Assembly (NCBI GenBank): GCA_031555315.1 | Contig: JAVBUO010000005.1 | Location: 310,001-374,000 of the forward strand | Direction of reading: 5' to 3' | Length of the DNA stretch: 64,000 nt | Source of the DNA: JAVBJV01 sp031555315 | Lineage (GTDB): Bacteria > Pseudomonadota > Alphaproteobacteria > Acetobacterales > Acetobacteraceae | In this document: positions 1-9,045 of the stretch, piece after piece | How the letters are laid out: the number at the start of each line of letters is the position of its first letter | Position numbering within the stretch: position 1 is the first letter of the stretch | Notes under the pieces: model-generated | Databases searched by the model: none | The model's input: only the letters and a program-made list of their open reading frames with translations | Told to the model about the DNA's origin: nothing | Made by a program: the position numbers and the translations under genes

Positions 1-20
1 TAACACAAATGGGCGAACAT

Positions 21-55
21 CGACCGTGCATGGCGGCTCTACGGTCGTGATTTTT
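21..55 (+). terminator. Probable intrinsic terminator of a gene upstream of the window
   Basis: Seven-base arms CGACCGT (21-27) and ACGGTCG (41-47) are followed by a run of five T at 51-55. The window opens with TAA, which could be the stop codon of the preceding gene. Only the hairpin and T-run are seen; the role is inferred. Confidence 0.5.
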
Positions 56-195
56 GCTAATATTTGAGTGCCGCAGTTTGAAGGCTGGATAACGTAAGGT
101 TTTTTATTAACGGTTAAGTCCTCGTGGATCGCGGCTTGCGGAAGAGGGGCGATGTATAGAAAGATGCGGTAAATTTCCGAGCGAAAGAAACATAA

Positions 196-1473
196 ATGCT
201 GACAAAAAAATCTGGGGGCGCGCTTTTTCTTCCTTTTTTTATTTTTTTTGTCATGCCGGCTTTCGGACAGACGGGAGGTTTTGTCGGGCCTCGTGGAATT
301 TATGACAGGCGCGGTGAAACGGTGCTGGCCAGACCGAGGCCAGATTACGATGCTTTAGGGGTTCATGTCGGGGTGTGGTCGATACAGCCGTCGATCAGCA
401 GTGAGCTTGGATATGACAACAACGTCCGGAGCAGCCACACCGACCGGGATGGAAGCTTTTTTGTCTTGAACTCTGGTTCTGTGAATGCAGATGGCACCTG
501 GTCGGATGCAAGGCTGAATGTTCAAGCTGGTATTTCGGATTATCGCTATTTCGATTTATCGGAACAAAACTATACGAACTGGAATGTGGGAACTTCGGGC
601 AGATACGATTTGCGTCAGGACTGGTCCGTGTTTGGCGGTGTCGAGCATGAAACACGACACGAATTGCAAGATGACCCGAGCAGCCCGGGAAGCTCCGAGC
701 CCGTTCAGTACACTCTGGATCGGGCGTTCGCGGGCACGCGGTACGGCTTTAACAGGCTGTTCTTTCAGCCGGAGGTGGCGCTGCGATCCTACCGGTATGA
801 CACAGCGGTGATCGATGGCTTTGATCAGTCACAGTCCTATCGTGATAGGGATGTGTATATCGGGGCGCTGACGACGGGATATGCGTTGTCGCCGGGTCGT
901 AACCTCAATCTGGTTGGGCGCGTGTACAGATCAAATTACATCAACACGCAGCCGGCCGGATTTATTCCGTATGACAGCACGACTTACGAACTCATGACGG
1001 GGGTCGACTATGACAGTGACGGTATCTGGAATTATCGCGTGCTGCTTGGTGTGCGGTTTCGCGAATACGACGACAACCGCCTGAAGTCGACCACGAATTT
1101 CGCATTGGATGGATACGTCAGCTATCGCCCAACCGCCATGACGACTGTCACGGGAACGGCATTTTCCGTGATGGAGGAGGGGGCGACACCCGGAGACGGT
1201 GGGTACAATCGGGTGACAGGGAATATCGCAATCGATCATGAGTATCTGCGCAATGTCATCCTGCATTTGTCGGTCGGTGCGGAATACGTCGATTATGTCT
1301 CGCAGAACCGTTCCTGGACGACGCTACGGGAAACCGTCGGTGCGACGTACCTTGTCAATCGCAATGTCCAGCTTTCCGTTGGATACACGCGTACGGACCG
1401 GGTGGCGACGTCGCGGGATCTGGATGCGTTCAGCCGTGATCTGGCTTTCGTGCGGGTCAGGCTGGCTCTGTAG
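196..1473 (+). CDS. Outer-membrane beta-barrel protein of a polysaccharide cluster
   Basis: 425 residues. Residues 1-24 form a signal peptide with a long Phe/Leu-rich core ending in MPAFG, so the protein should be exported. The rest is made of alternating aromatic/polar stretches rich in Tyr, Arg, Asp and Gly (for example DYRYFDLSEQNY and LNLVGRVYRSNY), which fits an 18-20-strand barrel of the BBP2_2 type found in exopolysaccharide clusters. The last residues (VRVRLAL) look like a final strand but lack the usual terminal aromatic. The glycosyltransferase gene starts 2 bases after its stop, so the two are probably co-transcribed. Role inferred: polymer passage or anchoring at the outer membrane. 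The shine-dalgarno is weak. Confidence 0.7.
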   Translation: MLTKKSGGALFLPFFIFFVMPAFGQTGGFVGPRGIYDRRGETVLARPRPDYDALGVHVGVWSIQPSISSELGYDNNVRSSHTDRDGSFFVLNSGSVNADGTWSDARLNVQAGISDYRYFDLSEQNYTNWNVGTSGRYDLRQDWSVFGGVEHETRHELQDDPSSPGSSEPVQYTLDRAFAGTRYGFNRLFFQPEVALRSYRYDTAVIDGFDQSQSYRDRDVYIGALTTGYALSPGRNLNLVGRVYRSNYINTQPAGFIPYDSTTYELMTGVDYDSDGIWNYRVLLGVRFREYDDNRLKSTTNFALDGYVSYRPTAMTTVTGTAFSVMEEGATPGDGGYNRVTGNIAIDHEYLRNVILHLSVGAEYVDYVSQNRSWTTLRETVGATYLVNRNVQLSVGYTRTDRVATSRDLDAFSRDLAFVRVRLAL

Positions 1474-1475
1474 CC

Positions 1476-2240
1476 ATGAAAAACTGCATCCGGCTTCTGG
1501 GGCATGATTTCTGGGATATCGGTCTGGACGAAGCTGTTACGGCTATCTGCGAACGCCCGCCAGAATTGCCGTTCGCAGTGGTGGTGACACCGAACGCTGA
1601 TCATGTTGTTCGCTTGTCGCAGCGTAAAGATCTCAGACAGTATTACGACACGGCTTGGATGACGTTGCTGGATAGCCGCGTGATTTATTTTTTGGCCCAA
1701 AGGCTCGGGTTGCATGTGCCGCAGGTTGTAACCGGGGCAGATCTGACGAAAGCGCTGCTTGCGCAGGAATCCGTACGCAACGGGGATATAACGATCATTG
1801 GCCTGGATGCTGAATCTGTTGATCAGCTTCGGCTGAAACATAGACTAAAGAATGTGTTTCACCACAATCCGCCGATGGGATTCGATTTTGACGTTGCGGC
1901 ATTCAAGTGTGCGGTCGATTTTGTCCATGCACACCCGGCGCGTGTCGTTTTTCTGGCGGTTGGCAGCCCACGGCAGGAAAAACTGGCCGCTGCCATTCGT
2001 CAATCTGGCGGCACCGGTGTGGGACTGTGTATCGGCGCGGCGCTGGAATTCGAAGCCGGTCGTTTAAAGCGCGCGCCTGTCTGGATGCAGCGTTCCGGGC
2101 TGGAGTGGTTGCATCGGCTATGCAGCGAGCCACGGCGCATGTTCCGGCGTTATCTGTACGATGATCCAAAAATTATTGCGTTATTGATTCGCGAGAAGGT
2201 TATCGCGCTCCAGGGAGGCGAGCCAGAATCTCGCGGCTGA
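1476..2240 (+). CDS. WecG/TagA/CpsF (GumM-type) glycosyltransferase
   Basis: 254 residues, the normal length for this family (GT26). It carries the family hallmarks VVTPNADHV near residue 40, a VTGADL segment near 85, the GSPRQEK motif near residue 162 and CIGAALEFEAG near 188. Members transfer a sugar (ManNAc, Glc or GlcA) from a nucleotide donor to an undecaprenyl-diphosphate-linked saccharide at the inner face of the cytoplasmic membrane. It sits 2 bases after the barrel-protein gene, and its last 41 bases overlap the 3' end of the convergent GT2 gene. The specific sugar cannot be read from sequence. Confidence 0.88.
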   Translation: MKNCIRLLGHDFWDIGLDEAVTAICERPPELPFAVVVTPNADHVVRLSQRKDLRQYYDTAWMTLLDSRVIYFLAQRLGLHVPQVVTGADLTKALLAQESVRNGDITIIGLDAESVDQLRLKHRLKNVFHHNPPMGFDFDVAAFKCAVDFVHAHPARVVFLAVGSPRQEKLAAAIRQSGGTGVGLCIGAALEFEAGRLKRAPVWMQRSGLEWLHRLCSEPRRMFRRYLYDDPKIIALLIREKVIALQGGEPESRG

Positions 2241-3198
2241 TTCTTTCCAGAACTGTGCCGCGATGCGCGATATCGTGCTGATGAATGTAGTCCCGGTCGC
2301 GCTCTGAGAGGTAAATCGAGGGGGCGTTGCGCCCCATTTTCCAGGCAGCTGGAATGGCCCGCAATGTTTGCCCAAGAATGCCGTTTCGTGCGCCTTTTGC
2401 CATATACGCCATTGTGCGCAGAACGATGCTGGGTAGAGGCTCGCGGGATTTTTTGGCAATATATAGTCGGTTACGGACAAAATAGAACCAGCGCGTTCCG
2501 TTCCATGAAAAACGCCACTCCGGCGCCACTTTGTGATGAACGACCAGATCGCCATGATAGGATATCTTCCATCCTTTCGTAATGGCGCGCAGGCAGAAGT
2601 CGTATTCTTCCCAACAGAAGAATAAAGACGGGTCGTATCCGCCGACAGTCTCCCAGGCTTGGCGCCGAATGGCATGGCCGGCACCGACGAATGTGGTCGT
2701 CGGAAAGACTTCAGTGGATTTGGGGATGAGTGTTGCGGGATACCCCCAGGAAGACAGGTCATCTCGCCCGGTTGCATGTACAACAATCCGGAATCCGACG
2801 GCAGCCAGAGAGGAATCCTGATCAAAGACTTCCAGAGTGCGTGACAGGTGTTTCCGGTCCGCAAACTCCGCGTCATTGTCGAGCGCGACGATAATGCGGC
2901 CATGTCCGAATGCGCTGGCAATGTTGCGTCCGCCGGCGACACCATAATTTTGGTTGGCTTGCAGGATGCTTATACGTGCGTCTGTCGAAAAGCGCTCCAC
3001 AAGGGCTTTCAGGCTTTCGGCGGACGACCCTTGATCGAGGACGGTGAGATGAAAAGATACTCCATCCTGGTTCAAGGCGGATTGGATTGCGGCCAATGTA
3101 TCATCGGTGCGGTCAAGCGACAAAATGATGATATCTACATCATATTCTGGCTCTGGCGGGTGTGTGGCTCCTGCCAGAATCTTGACGTTGCTCATCAT
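2200..3198 (-). CDS. Family 2 glycosyltransferase
   Basis: 332 residues. The N-terminal GT-A fold begins near residue 20 (VDIIILSLDRTDDT), with NYGVAGGRNIA near 85 and the metal-binding VALDNDAEF near 105; a WEEYDFCLRA acceptor-site motif lies near 196. These are typical of rhamnosyl- or other hexosyltransferases acting on lipid-linked oligosaccharides in the cytoplasm. It starts with ATGATG overlapping the TGA of the upstream glycosyltransferase, so translation is probably coupled. Its 3' end runs 41 bases into the convergent WecG-type gene. Donor sugar unknown. Confidence 0.88.
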   Translation of the reverse strand: MMSNVKILAGATHPPEPEYDVDIIILSLDRTDDTLAAIQSALNQDGVSFHLTVLDQGSSAESLKALVERFSTDARISILQANQNYGVAGGRNIASAFGHGRIIVALDNDAEFADRKHLSRTLEVFDQDSSLAAVGFRIVVHATGRDDLSSWGYPATLIPKSTEVFPTTTFVGAGHAIRRQAWETVGGYDPSLFFCWEEYDFCLRAITKGWKISYHGDLVVHHKVAPEWRFSWNGTRWFYFVRNRLYIAKKSREPLPSIVLRTMAYMAKGARNGILGQTLRAIPAAWKMGRNAPSIYLSERDRDYIHQHDIAHRGTVLERISREILARLPGAR

Positions 3199-4166
3199 CG
3201 AAACGGAAGTCCGGGCAGTCCCAGATAAATAAGGCGCTTTATTTCTTTTCGCCCGCGCGACACGGTGTCGAGGATAAATCCGCAGGCGAACGATAGAAAA
3301 GAAAGCAGAACCAGACCGGTGGACAGGACAGCCGTTGGCAGGCGTGGGACAAGACCTGTACGCAGGTAGTCCAGGATGACAGGAATGGAAATTCCAAATC
3401 CAAGCAACAGTAAAATCAGACCGGCCAGGCAGAAGAACTGTAGAGGGCGTTCCTCTTTCACAAGCGTGATGATTGTGCGCAAAATGCGCAACCCATCCGC
3501 GTAGGTACGTAACTTCGAAGATGACCCGGACGGTCTTTCCCGATAATGCGTAACGACCTCGCCGATCGGCATTTTCAGTTCCAATGCGTGGATCGTAAAT
3601 TCGGTTTCTGTCTCAAACCCGGCGGCCAAAGCCGGGAACGATTTTACGAAGCGCCTCGAGAAAACCCGATATCCGGACAGCATGTCGGAAACGCGATTGC
3701 CGAAAATCCATGCGACGATGCCGGTGAGCAACATGTTTCCGAACTTGTGTCCGCGTCTGTAGGCTTCGTTGGCGGTTGCCGCGCGCATGCCGCTGACCAT
3801 GTCGTATTGGTGGTCGATCATCATCTGAATCATGGCGGGTGCAGAAGCAGCATCGTAAGTATCGTCGCCATCGACGAGAAGGTATATGTCGGCGTCTATG
3901 TCAGCGAACATCCGGCGGACGACGTTTCCTTTTCCCTGCAACCGCTCGGTTCGGACGATAGCCCCGGCTTTAAAAGCGATGTGAGCGGTATCGTCGCTCG
4001 AGTTGTTATCGTAAACATAGATATCCGCATCAGGCAGAGCTGATCGGAAGTCGGACACGACTTTGCCAATGGTCACCTGCTCATTGTAACAAGGAACCAG
4101 AACAGCAAGGCGCTGCGATTTGCAGGCGGCATTCAATGTGTATGATTTGTGTTCTGTCTGGTCCAT
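3195..4166 (-). CDS. DPM1/GtrB-like polyprenyl-phosphate glycosyltransferase
   Basis: 323 residues. An N-terminal GT2 domain starts near residue 17 (LAVLVPCYNEQVTIGKV), with a DNNSSDDT motif and the catalytic DGDDT near residue 98. The C-terminus carries two membrane segments (about 238-262 and 278-303). This layout is that of bacterial dolichyl-phosphate-mannose-synthase-like enzymes, which make polyprenyl-phosphate hexose. The same operon contains a GtrA-type flippase, which supports an inferred GtrB-like role in supplying a side-branch sugar across the membrane. It lies 4 bases after the sugar-phosphotransferase gene and overlaps the next GT2 gene by 4 bases. Confidence 0.85.
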   Translation of the reverse strand: MDQTEHKSYTLNAACKSQRLAVLVPCYNEQVTIGKVVSDFRSALPDADIYVYDNNSSDDTAHIAFKAGAIVRTERLQGKGNVVRRMFADIDADIYLLVDGDDTYDAASAPAMIQMMIDHQYDMVSGMRAATANEAYRRGHKFGNMLLTGIVAWIFGNRVSDMLSGYRVFSRRFVKSFPALAAGFETETEFTIHALELKMPIGEVVTHYRERPSGSSSKLRTYADGLRILRTIITLVKEERPLQFFCLAGLILLLLGFGISIPVILDYLRTGLVPRLPTAVLSTGLVLLSFLSFACGFILDTVSRGRKEIKRLIYLGLPGLPFR

Positions 4167-4170
4167 CAGC

Positions 4171-5691
4171 CTACCATGCGTTTTTCATGCGTAACACAGT
4201 GAAGATTGTGCGCGCTATGATCGTTAGGTCCAGAAAAAGCGACCAGTTTTCGATGTATTCGATATCGCTTTCAACGCGACGATGAATCTTGTCGATGGTT
4301 TCTGTCTGCCCGCGATAGCCGCGCACCTGCGCAAGCCCTGTGATTCCAGGTTTTACACGATGCCGGGCTGCGTAAAATGAAACCGCATCCTCAAACGGTT
4401 CTCCTGCGGCTTTGGTTCCCGGGGCATGTGGCCGCGGCCCTACGAAGGCCATATCCCCACGCAAAACATTGAAGATCTGAGGCAATTCATCGAGCGAAAG
4501 CCGGCGCAACCAAAACCCGACACGTGTTATTCGTGCGTCATTAAGTGATGCCTGTTGTCGAATGCTGTGTTCGGCTTGATGGTGATGCATGGTTCTGAAT
4601 TTCAAGACCTCGAATTTCTGGTCGTTGAAACCGACCCGACGCTGACGGAACAGAATTGGCCCTGGTGTATCGAGTCGAATGGCTGCGGCAATCAGCAACA
4701 TCGGCACGGCAAGAACGAGCACAGCTAAGGCAGAAAGAACGATATCTTCGATACGTTTAATGGCTTGCGACCATCCTGAGATCGGCCGATCAACAAGATG
4801 TACAAGGGGCATTCCATTGATATGGGACACCGCCTGTGGTGGAAGATGATAGTTGATCAAGTCAGGAGCCAGGCGGATACACACGGGATATTCGGAAAAT
4901 TTTTGCAGGATATTTACCGTGCGCGCATGTGCCGACCATGGGAGCGCGATGATAATTTGATCGACAAGCCCATTGCGGATGAGAGGGAAAATGTCGCTGG
5001 TAGACCCAAGGAAGGGTATCTGCGCTACGACTGAAGCATGACGTGTGTTGCGATCATCCGCATACCCGATCAACACCAAGCCTTGATCCTGCAGTCTTTG
5101 AAAAATCTGCATCAAGCATTGGCCATTCTCTCCCCCACCAATAATGACTGTTCGTCGCCCCATTCTGAATTGTGGGTCCAGCTTTGCGAAAAGTGCCAAC
5201 AGGATGCGGAAACCCAATACAAGAAATACGGACAGGGCGACCCAGGAAGAAAGCCACATGATGCTGTAAGCGCCGGCTTGCGAGAACAGGATCATCACCC
5301 CAATAGCGGCGCAGCCTGATAGCAGGACGCGCAATGCTAGGTGCTTGAGGTTTTGATGTATCAGAAAAAAGAACTGCGTTTGGTAAGAACCTGAAAATCC
5401 AAGCAACAATATGGTGTTGAGAATCATCAAAAAAATAGTTTTCTCATAGAGTATCTGAAAGTTATTGATCTGGTTGCCTGCAATTACGCTGGCCAATAGT
5501 GCGGCAGAGATAATGGCGCAGATGTCGAGGATGATGGCAGCACAGGACAACAGAACATGCGGGGGAAAATTTCTGTTAAAGCCATCTGCTAGTGAGCGAG
5601 TGGCGTGTGGAAGAGATATTATGGAGTTTCGGCGCTGGTCCATACGTCCCGTGTCTTGCTTTGCTTCCAGAGAAAAATAACGGGAGAACAT
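4171..5691 (-). CDS. Polyprenyl-phosphate sugar-1-phosphate transferase (GumD/WcaJ type)
   Basis: 506 residues. Four to five membrane helices occupy about residues 45-170. A nucleotide-binding CoA_binding_3-like domain follows (RTVIIGGGENGQ near 178). The catalytic bacterial sugar transferase domain is in the last 200 residues (LFRQRRVGFND, KFRTM, LDELPQIFNVLRGDMAFVGP). The family primes exopolysaccharide synthesis by moving hexose-1-phosphate from UDP-hexose to undecaprenyl phosphate at the cytoplasmic face. The gene starts 1 base after the flippase stop. Glucose is the usual substrate of full-length members, but this is knowledge of the family, not visible here. Confidence 0.92.
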   Translation of the reverse strand: MFSRYFSLEAKQDTGRMDQRRNSIISLPHATRSLADGFNRNFPPHVLLSCAAIILDICAIISAALLASVIAGNQINNFQILYEKTIFLMILNTILLLGFSGSYQTQFFFLIHQNLKHLALRVLLSGCAAIGVMILFSQAGAYSIMWLSSWVALSVFLVLGFRILLALFAKLDPQFRMGRRTVIIGGGENGQCLMQIFQRLQDQGLVLIGYADDRNTRHASVVAQIPFLGSTSDIFPLIRNGLVDQIIIALPWSAHARTVNILQKFSEYPVCIRLAPDLINYHLPPQAVSHINGMPLVHLVDRPISGWSQAIKRIEDIVLSALAVLVLAVPMLLIAAAIRLDTPGPILFRQRRVGFNDQKFEVLKFRTMHHHQAEHSIRQQASLNDARITRVGFWLRRLSLDELPQIFNVLRGDMAFVGPRPHAPGTKAAGEPFEDAVSFYAARHRVKPGITGLAQVRGYRGQTETIDKIHRRVESDIEYIENWSLFLDLTIIARTIFTVLRMKNAW

Positions 5692-5692
5692 T

Positions 5693-6154
5693 TCAGGGTC
5701 TTCTGAAAACGAAAGTGCGTGAAAGACTGAAATTTAGGAGCATGCCGATAATGGCACCTGCCGCGATCGCGATGACCGGATAGGTCTCGCAGAGCTGGTA
5801 TTTCCAGATCAAAAATATATATGCGCCACGGTTGAAAACAAAACCGAACAAATTAACGATCAGAAAATGCGCCCATTGCCTATATGCTGGTGCTTTGCGT
5901 GTGTGTTTGAATGTCCAGTTACGATTTAAAACCCAGGTAACTGTCGCAGCTATGAAATAGGCGGCGGCGCCAGCGATGTAGAGCCCGAAATACGCTCGCA
6001 GCACATAGACGCTGGCCGTATCTGCCAGAAACCCGACGGCCCCGACTATACAGAAGCAGGCAAACTGGCTGTACAAGCCGTAGCCTTTGAACTTCGAAAA
6101 TATTCCGGCCCCAAGCAATGGGGATGGGGAGCGGGTGGTTTGAAAGCTTTCCAT
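5693..6154 (-). CDS. GtrA-family membrane protein (putative lipid-linked sugar flippase)
   Basis: 153 residues with four predicted membrane helices (about 32-53, 58-80, 95-118, 124-146). It shows the GtrA hallmarks: a CFCIVGAVGFLADT first helix, a VTWVLNRNWTFKH loop and a final LLNFSLSRTFVFR segment. GtrA proteins are thought to flip polyprenyl-phosphate sugars made by GtrB-like enzymes to the periplasmic face. It is the first gene of the leftward operon gtrA / sugar phosphotransferase / GT2 / GT2, which fits that partner role. The sequence around it is less GC-rich than the housekeeping genes further right. Confidence 0.85.
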   Translation of the reverse strand: MESFQTTRSPSPLLGAGIFSKFKGYGLYSQFACFCIVGAVGFLADTASVYVLRAYFGLYIAGAAAYFIAATVTWVLNRNWTFKHTRKAPAYRQWAHFLIVNLFGFVFNRGAYIFLIWKYQLCETYPVIAIAAGAIIGMLLNFSLSRTFVFRRP

Positions 6155-6356
6155 GGACGGTCCTGAACGCTTGTGGGTGCGTCAGCATTTATTTGTAGAG
6201 TGAGACTGTTGTGTGAGTGAAGAGAAAAAAGCCTTTTCGCAAGACTAAAAATCGCAAGATTGTATGATGGGATTTGCCACTTATGTTTGCTGATGTTCAA
6301 AGAACAGTGCATATTTGTTTGATGAAATGTATCCAATATGGAGAGGGGGGTAAAAG

Positions 6357-7946
6357 ATGAAACGTCGTACTTTTCTGGGAACTTCAACTGCAGCTTTGAT
6401 GGCGCCTCGCCTTTCTTTTGGGCAAGAGCAGCGTGTTTTGAAGTTTATAGCACAAGCGAATTTGGCCGTTCTTGATCCCATTATCACCACGGCATATGTG
6501 ACGCGGCATCATGGAATGATGATCTGGGACACGCTGTTTGGTGTGGATGAGAAATACCATCCGCATCCACAAATGCTGGAAAGCTATGGTGTATCCGATG
6601 ATGGACTGGTTTGGTCGTTCATGTTGAGGGAAGGCTTGAAGTGGCACGACGGAGCGCCTGTACGTGCAGCAGACTGCGTTGCTTCAATTGACCGGTGGTC
6701 CCAGCGTGATCCAATGGGACAGAAATTGGTGGAATTGTCGGCTCCAGACGGTCTGAAGGTAATGGATGACCGGCGGTTTGAATGGCGTCTGACGAAACCG
6801 TTCGCGATGCTGCCTTATGCGTTGGGAAAATTTGCGTCACCAGTTGCGTTCATGATGCCTGAACGGATCGCAAAAATTGAAGTGACAAGGCCGCTGACGG
6901 TCGAGCATATGATCGGCAGTGGACCTTTTCAGTTCAAAGCGGATGAATTCGTCTCCGGCAGCCGTGTTATTTATACGCGATTTGCCGATTACGTCCCGCG
7001 TTCCGAGCCCGCCAGTCTGATGGCTGGGGGGAAAGTCGTGCATGTGGATCGCGTGGAATGGAATATTATTCCGGACAGTGCGACATGCGCCGCAGCGCTA
7101 CAGAATGGCGAGATGGACTGGTGGGAGCAGCCGCTGGCGGATTTGCTGCCGGTTTTGCAGCGCGATCGTAATATCGTGATAGATCAGAATGACCCTCTGG
7201 GTTTCATTTCCACAATGCGATTCAACTCTTTGCAGCCGCCCTTCAACAATGCAGCAATCAGACGCGCCATTTTGCCCGCGGTTGTCCAGGAAGATTATAT
7301 GGCCGCATTGATGGGAGAAGACGAGTCGTTGTGGCGGAAAGGGATCGGTGTGTTCGCTCCCAATACGGACATGGCGTCAAATGCGGGAATGGAAGTGCTG
7401 ACTGGACCACGAAGCGTCGACGAGGCCAAGCGTCAGCTTGAGCGCGCCGGATACCGCGGCGAGAAGGTTGTGCTGATGGGCTCGACGGATTTTCCCATTC
7501 TGAAACCTTTGGGGGAAGTTACATACGATCTTTTCCAGCGTATTGGTTTTAACGTTGATTATGTAGCAACGGACTGGGGTACGGTCGTGCAGAGGCGCAA
7601 CAGCAAGGAACCGGTTGAAAAGGGAGGATGGAGCACGTTCTGTACATCCTGGAATGCAGTCGACATGCTGAATCCGGCCGGGCATCTGAACATACGTGGC
7701 AATGGGGAAGGGGCATGGATCGGCTGGCCGACAGCGCCGCGTCTTGAAGAGCTGCGTAACGCGTGGTTTGACGCGTCTGATCTGGCTGCGCAAAAAAAGA
7801 TTTGTGATGATATCCAGCTTCAGGTCTGGCAGGATGCTCCGTATATACCGCTTGGTCAGTATTTTCAGCCGACCGGATATCGCAAGAACATTACGGGCGT
7901 TTTGCGTGGCGGACCTATCGTCTTTTACAACGTCAGAAAAACCTGA
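6357..7946 (+). CDS. ABC importer substrate-binding protein, family 5 (peptide/opine/nickel type)
   Basis: 529 residues. The N-terminus KRRTFLG followed by a short hydrophobic stretch up to SFG resembles a twin-arginine signal, so the protein probably folds before export to the periplasm. The mature part has the SBP_bac_5 pattern: early DPIITTAYV, a WSFMLREGLKWHDG motif near residue 85 and a GSGPFQFK segment near 186. A strong ribosome site (GGAGAGGGGGG) precedes the ATG. It heads a five-gene importer operon that runs into molybdenum-hydroxylase genes, so its ligand is probably that pathway's substrate. Ligand unknown; a true dipeptide specificity is only one option. Confidence 0.9.
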   Translation: MKRRTFLGTSTAALMAPRLSFGQEQRVLKFIAQANLAVLDPIITTAYVTRHHGMMIWDTLFGVDEKYHPHPQMLESYGVSDDGLVWSFMLREGLKWHDGAPVRAADCVASIDRWSQRDPMGQKLVELSAPDGLKVMDDRRFEWRLTKPFAMLPYALGKFASPVAFMMPERIAKIEVTRPLTVEHMIGSGPFQFKADEFVSGSRVIYTRFADYVPRSEPASLMAGGKVVHVDRVEWNIIPDSATCAAALQNGEMDWWEQPLADLLPVLQRDRNIVIDQNDPLGFISTMRFNSLQPPFNNAAIRRAILPAVVQEDYMAALMGEDESLWRKGIGVFAPNTDMASNAGMEVLTGPRSVDEAKRQLERAGYRGEKVVLMGSTDFPILKPLGEVTYDLFQRIGFNVDYVATDWGTVVQRRNSKEPVEKGGWSTFCTSWNAVDMLNPAGHLNIRGNGEGAWIGWPTAPRLEELRNAWFDASDLAAQKKICDDIQLQVWQDAPYIPLGQYFQPTGYRKNITGVLRGGPIVFYNVRKT

Positions 7947-7955
7947 GAATGCAAC

Positions 7956-7986
7956 GATTGGTTGAGTCACTTTAGCTCAACCAATC
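7956..7986 (+). other. Intercistronic hairpin after the binding-protein gene
   Basis: A perfect 11-bp stem (7956-7966 with 7976-7986) and 9-base loop begin 9 bases after the stop codon. The T-run after it is poor. Such stems often stabilise the mRNA of the binding protein relative to the downstream permease genes, which is the inferred role here. Confidence 0.6.
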
Positions 7987-8103
7987 TATTTCACGGATAT
8001 TGCCATTGAGCGGATTGCATCAGGCGTAATGCTATGCTGCTGTGGAGCGTAAGCGGCACATAAGTGTCGAACGTAAGTATACGAAACAGGGAGCACGGAA
8101 CGG

Positions 8104-9045
8104 ATGCTTGCCTACATTTTCAGGCGAATCTTGTCGACGATTCCGGTCATGCTGCTTGTGGCACTTTTTGTATTCAGTCTTCTTTACATTTCTGCGGGAG
8201 ATCCGGCTGCGATCATTGCGGGAGACCAGGCTTCACCGGCGGATGTTGAACGTATCCGCCAGTCTCTCGGGCTGAACAAACCCTATTTGGTCCGCTTCGG
8301 TGCGTGGCTATGGGATGTGGTGCATCTTGACCTCGGGGCGTCGATTTTTACCAATCTTCCGGTTACCACAATGATTGCACAGCGGGTCGAACCGACATTA
8401 TCCCTGTGCCTGACAACACTTCTATTCGCGATACCGATCGCCATCCCGATGGGAGTTATCGCGGCCCGGAAACAAGGGATGTGGATTGACCGTCTGATCA
8501 TGACATTCGCAGTGCTTGGGTTTTCACTGCCAGTTTTCGTGATCGGATATCTGCTCACATATATTTTTTCCATCCAACTCGGGTGGCTGCCAGTACAAGG
8601 GTATGTGCCGATCGCCGATGGGTTTGGTGGGTTCCTGAGCAAGCTTATCCTGCCGACCATAACGTTGGGTGGGGTTTATGTTGCGCTGATCGCACGCATC
8701 ACACGCGCCACGATGATCGAAGTGCTATCACAAGATTATATTCGCACGGCACGTGCAAAAGGACTTGGGCAGGGCAAGGTTCTTTTTACGCACGCGCTCA
8801 GGAATTCGGCCGTTCCTATTGCAACGGTCATTGGCGTTGGCGTGGCGCTCCTGGTTGGTGGTGCGGTCGTGACGGAAACCGTGTTCTCGATCCCGGGATT
8901 GGGTACTCTGACGGTCGATGCAATTCTGCGGCGCGATTATCCTGTCATTCAGGGGGTCGTTCTGTTGTTCAGCTTTGCATATGTTCTGGTCAACCTGATC
9001 GTTGACATTCTTTACACCGTATTCGATCCAAGGATCCGTTATTGA
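8104..9045 (+). CDS. ABC importer permease, DppB/OppB type
   Basis: 313 residues with six membrane helices, the first at residues 8-30. It carries the characteristic opening MLAYIFRRIL, the GLNKPYLVRFG periplasmic region and the permease coupling loop (RTARAKGLGQGKVLFTHALR near residue 212), which contacts the ATPase. It forms the transmembrane channel with the next gene product. The next gene begins on a TTG that overlaps this stop codon (TTGA). The start is preceded by GGGAGCACGG. Its neighbours show it is the first permease of the importer headed by the binding protein at 6357. Confidence 0.93.
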   Translation: MLAYIFRRILSTIPVMLLVALFVFSLLYISAGDPAAIIAGDQASPADVERIRQSLGLNKPYLVRFGAWLWDVVHLDLGASIFTNLPVTTMIAQRVEPTLSLCLTTLLFAIPIAIPMGVIAARKQGMWIDRLIMTFAVLGFSLPVFVIGYLLTYIFSIQLGWLPVQGYVPIADGFGGFLSKLILPTITLGGVYVALIARITRATMIEVLSQDYIRTARAKGLGQGKVLFTHALRNSAVPIATVIGVGVALLVGGAVVTETVFSIPGLGTLTVDAILRRDYPVIQGVVLLFSFAYVLVNLIVDILYTVFDPRIRY

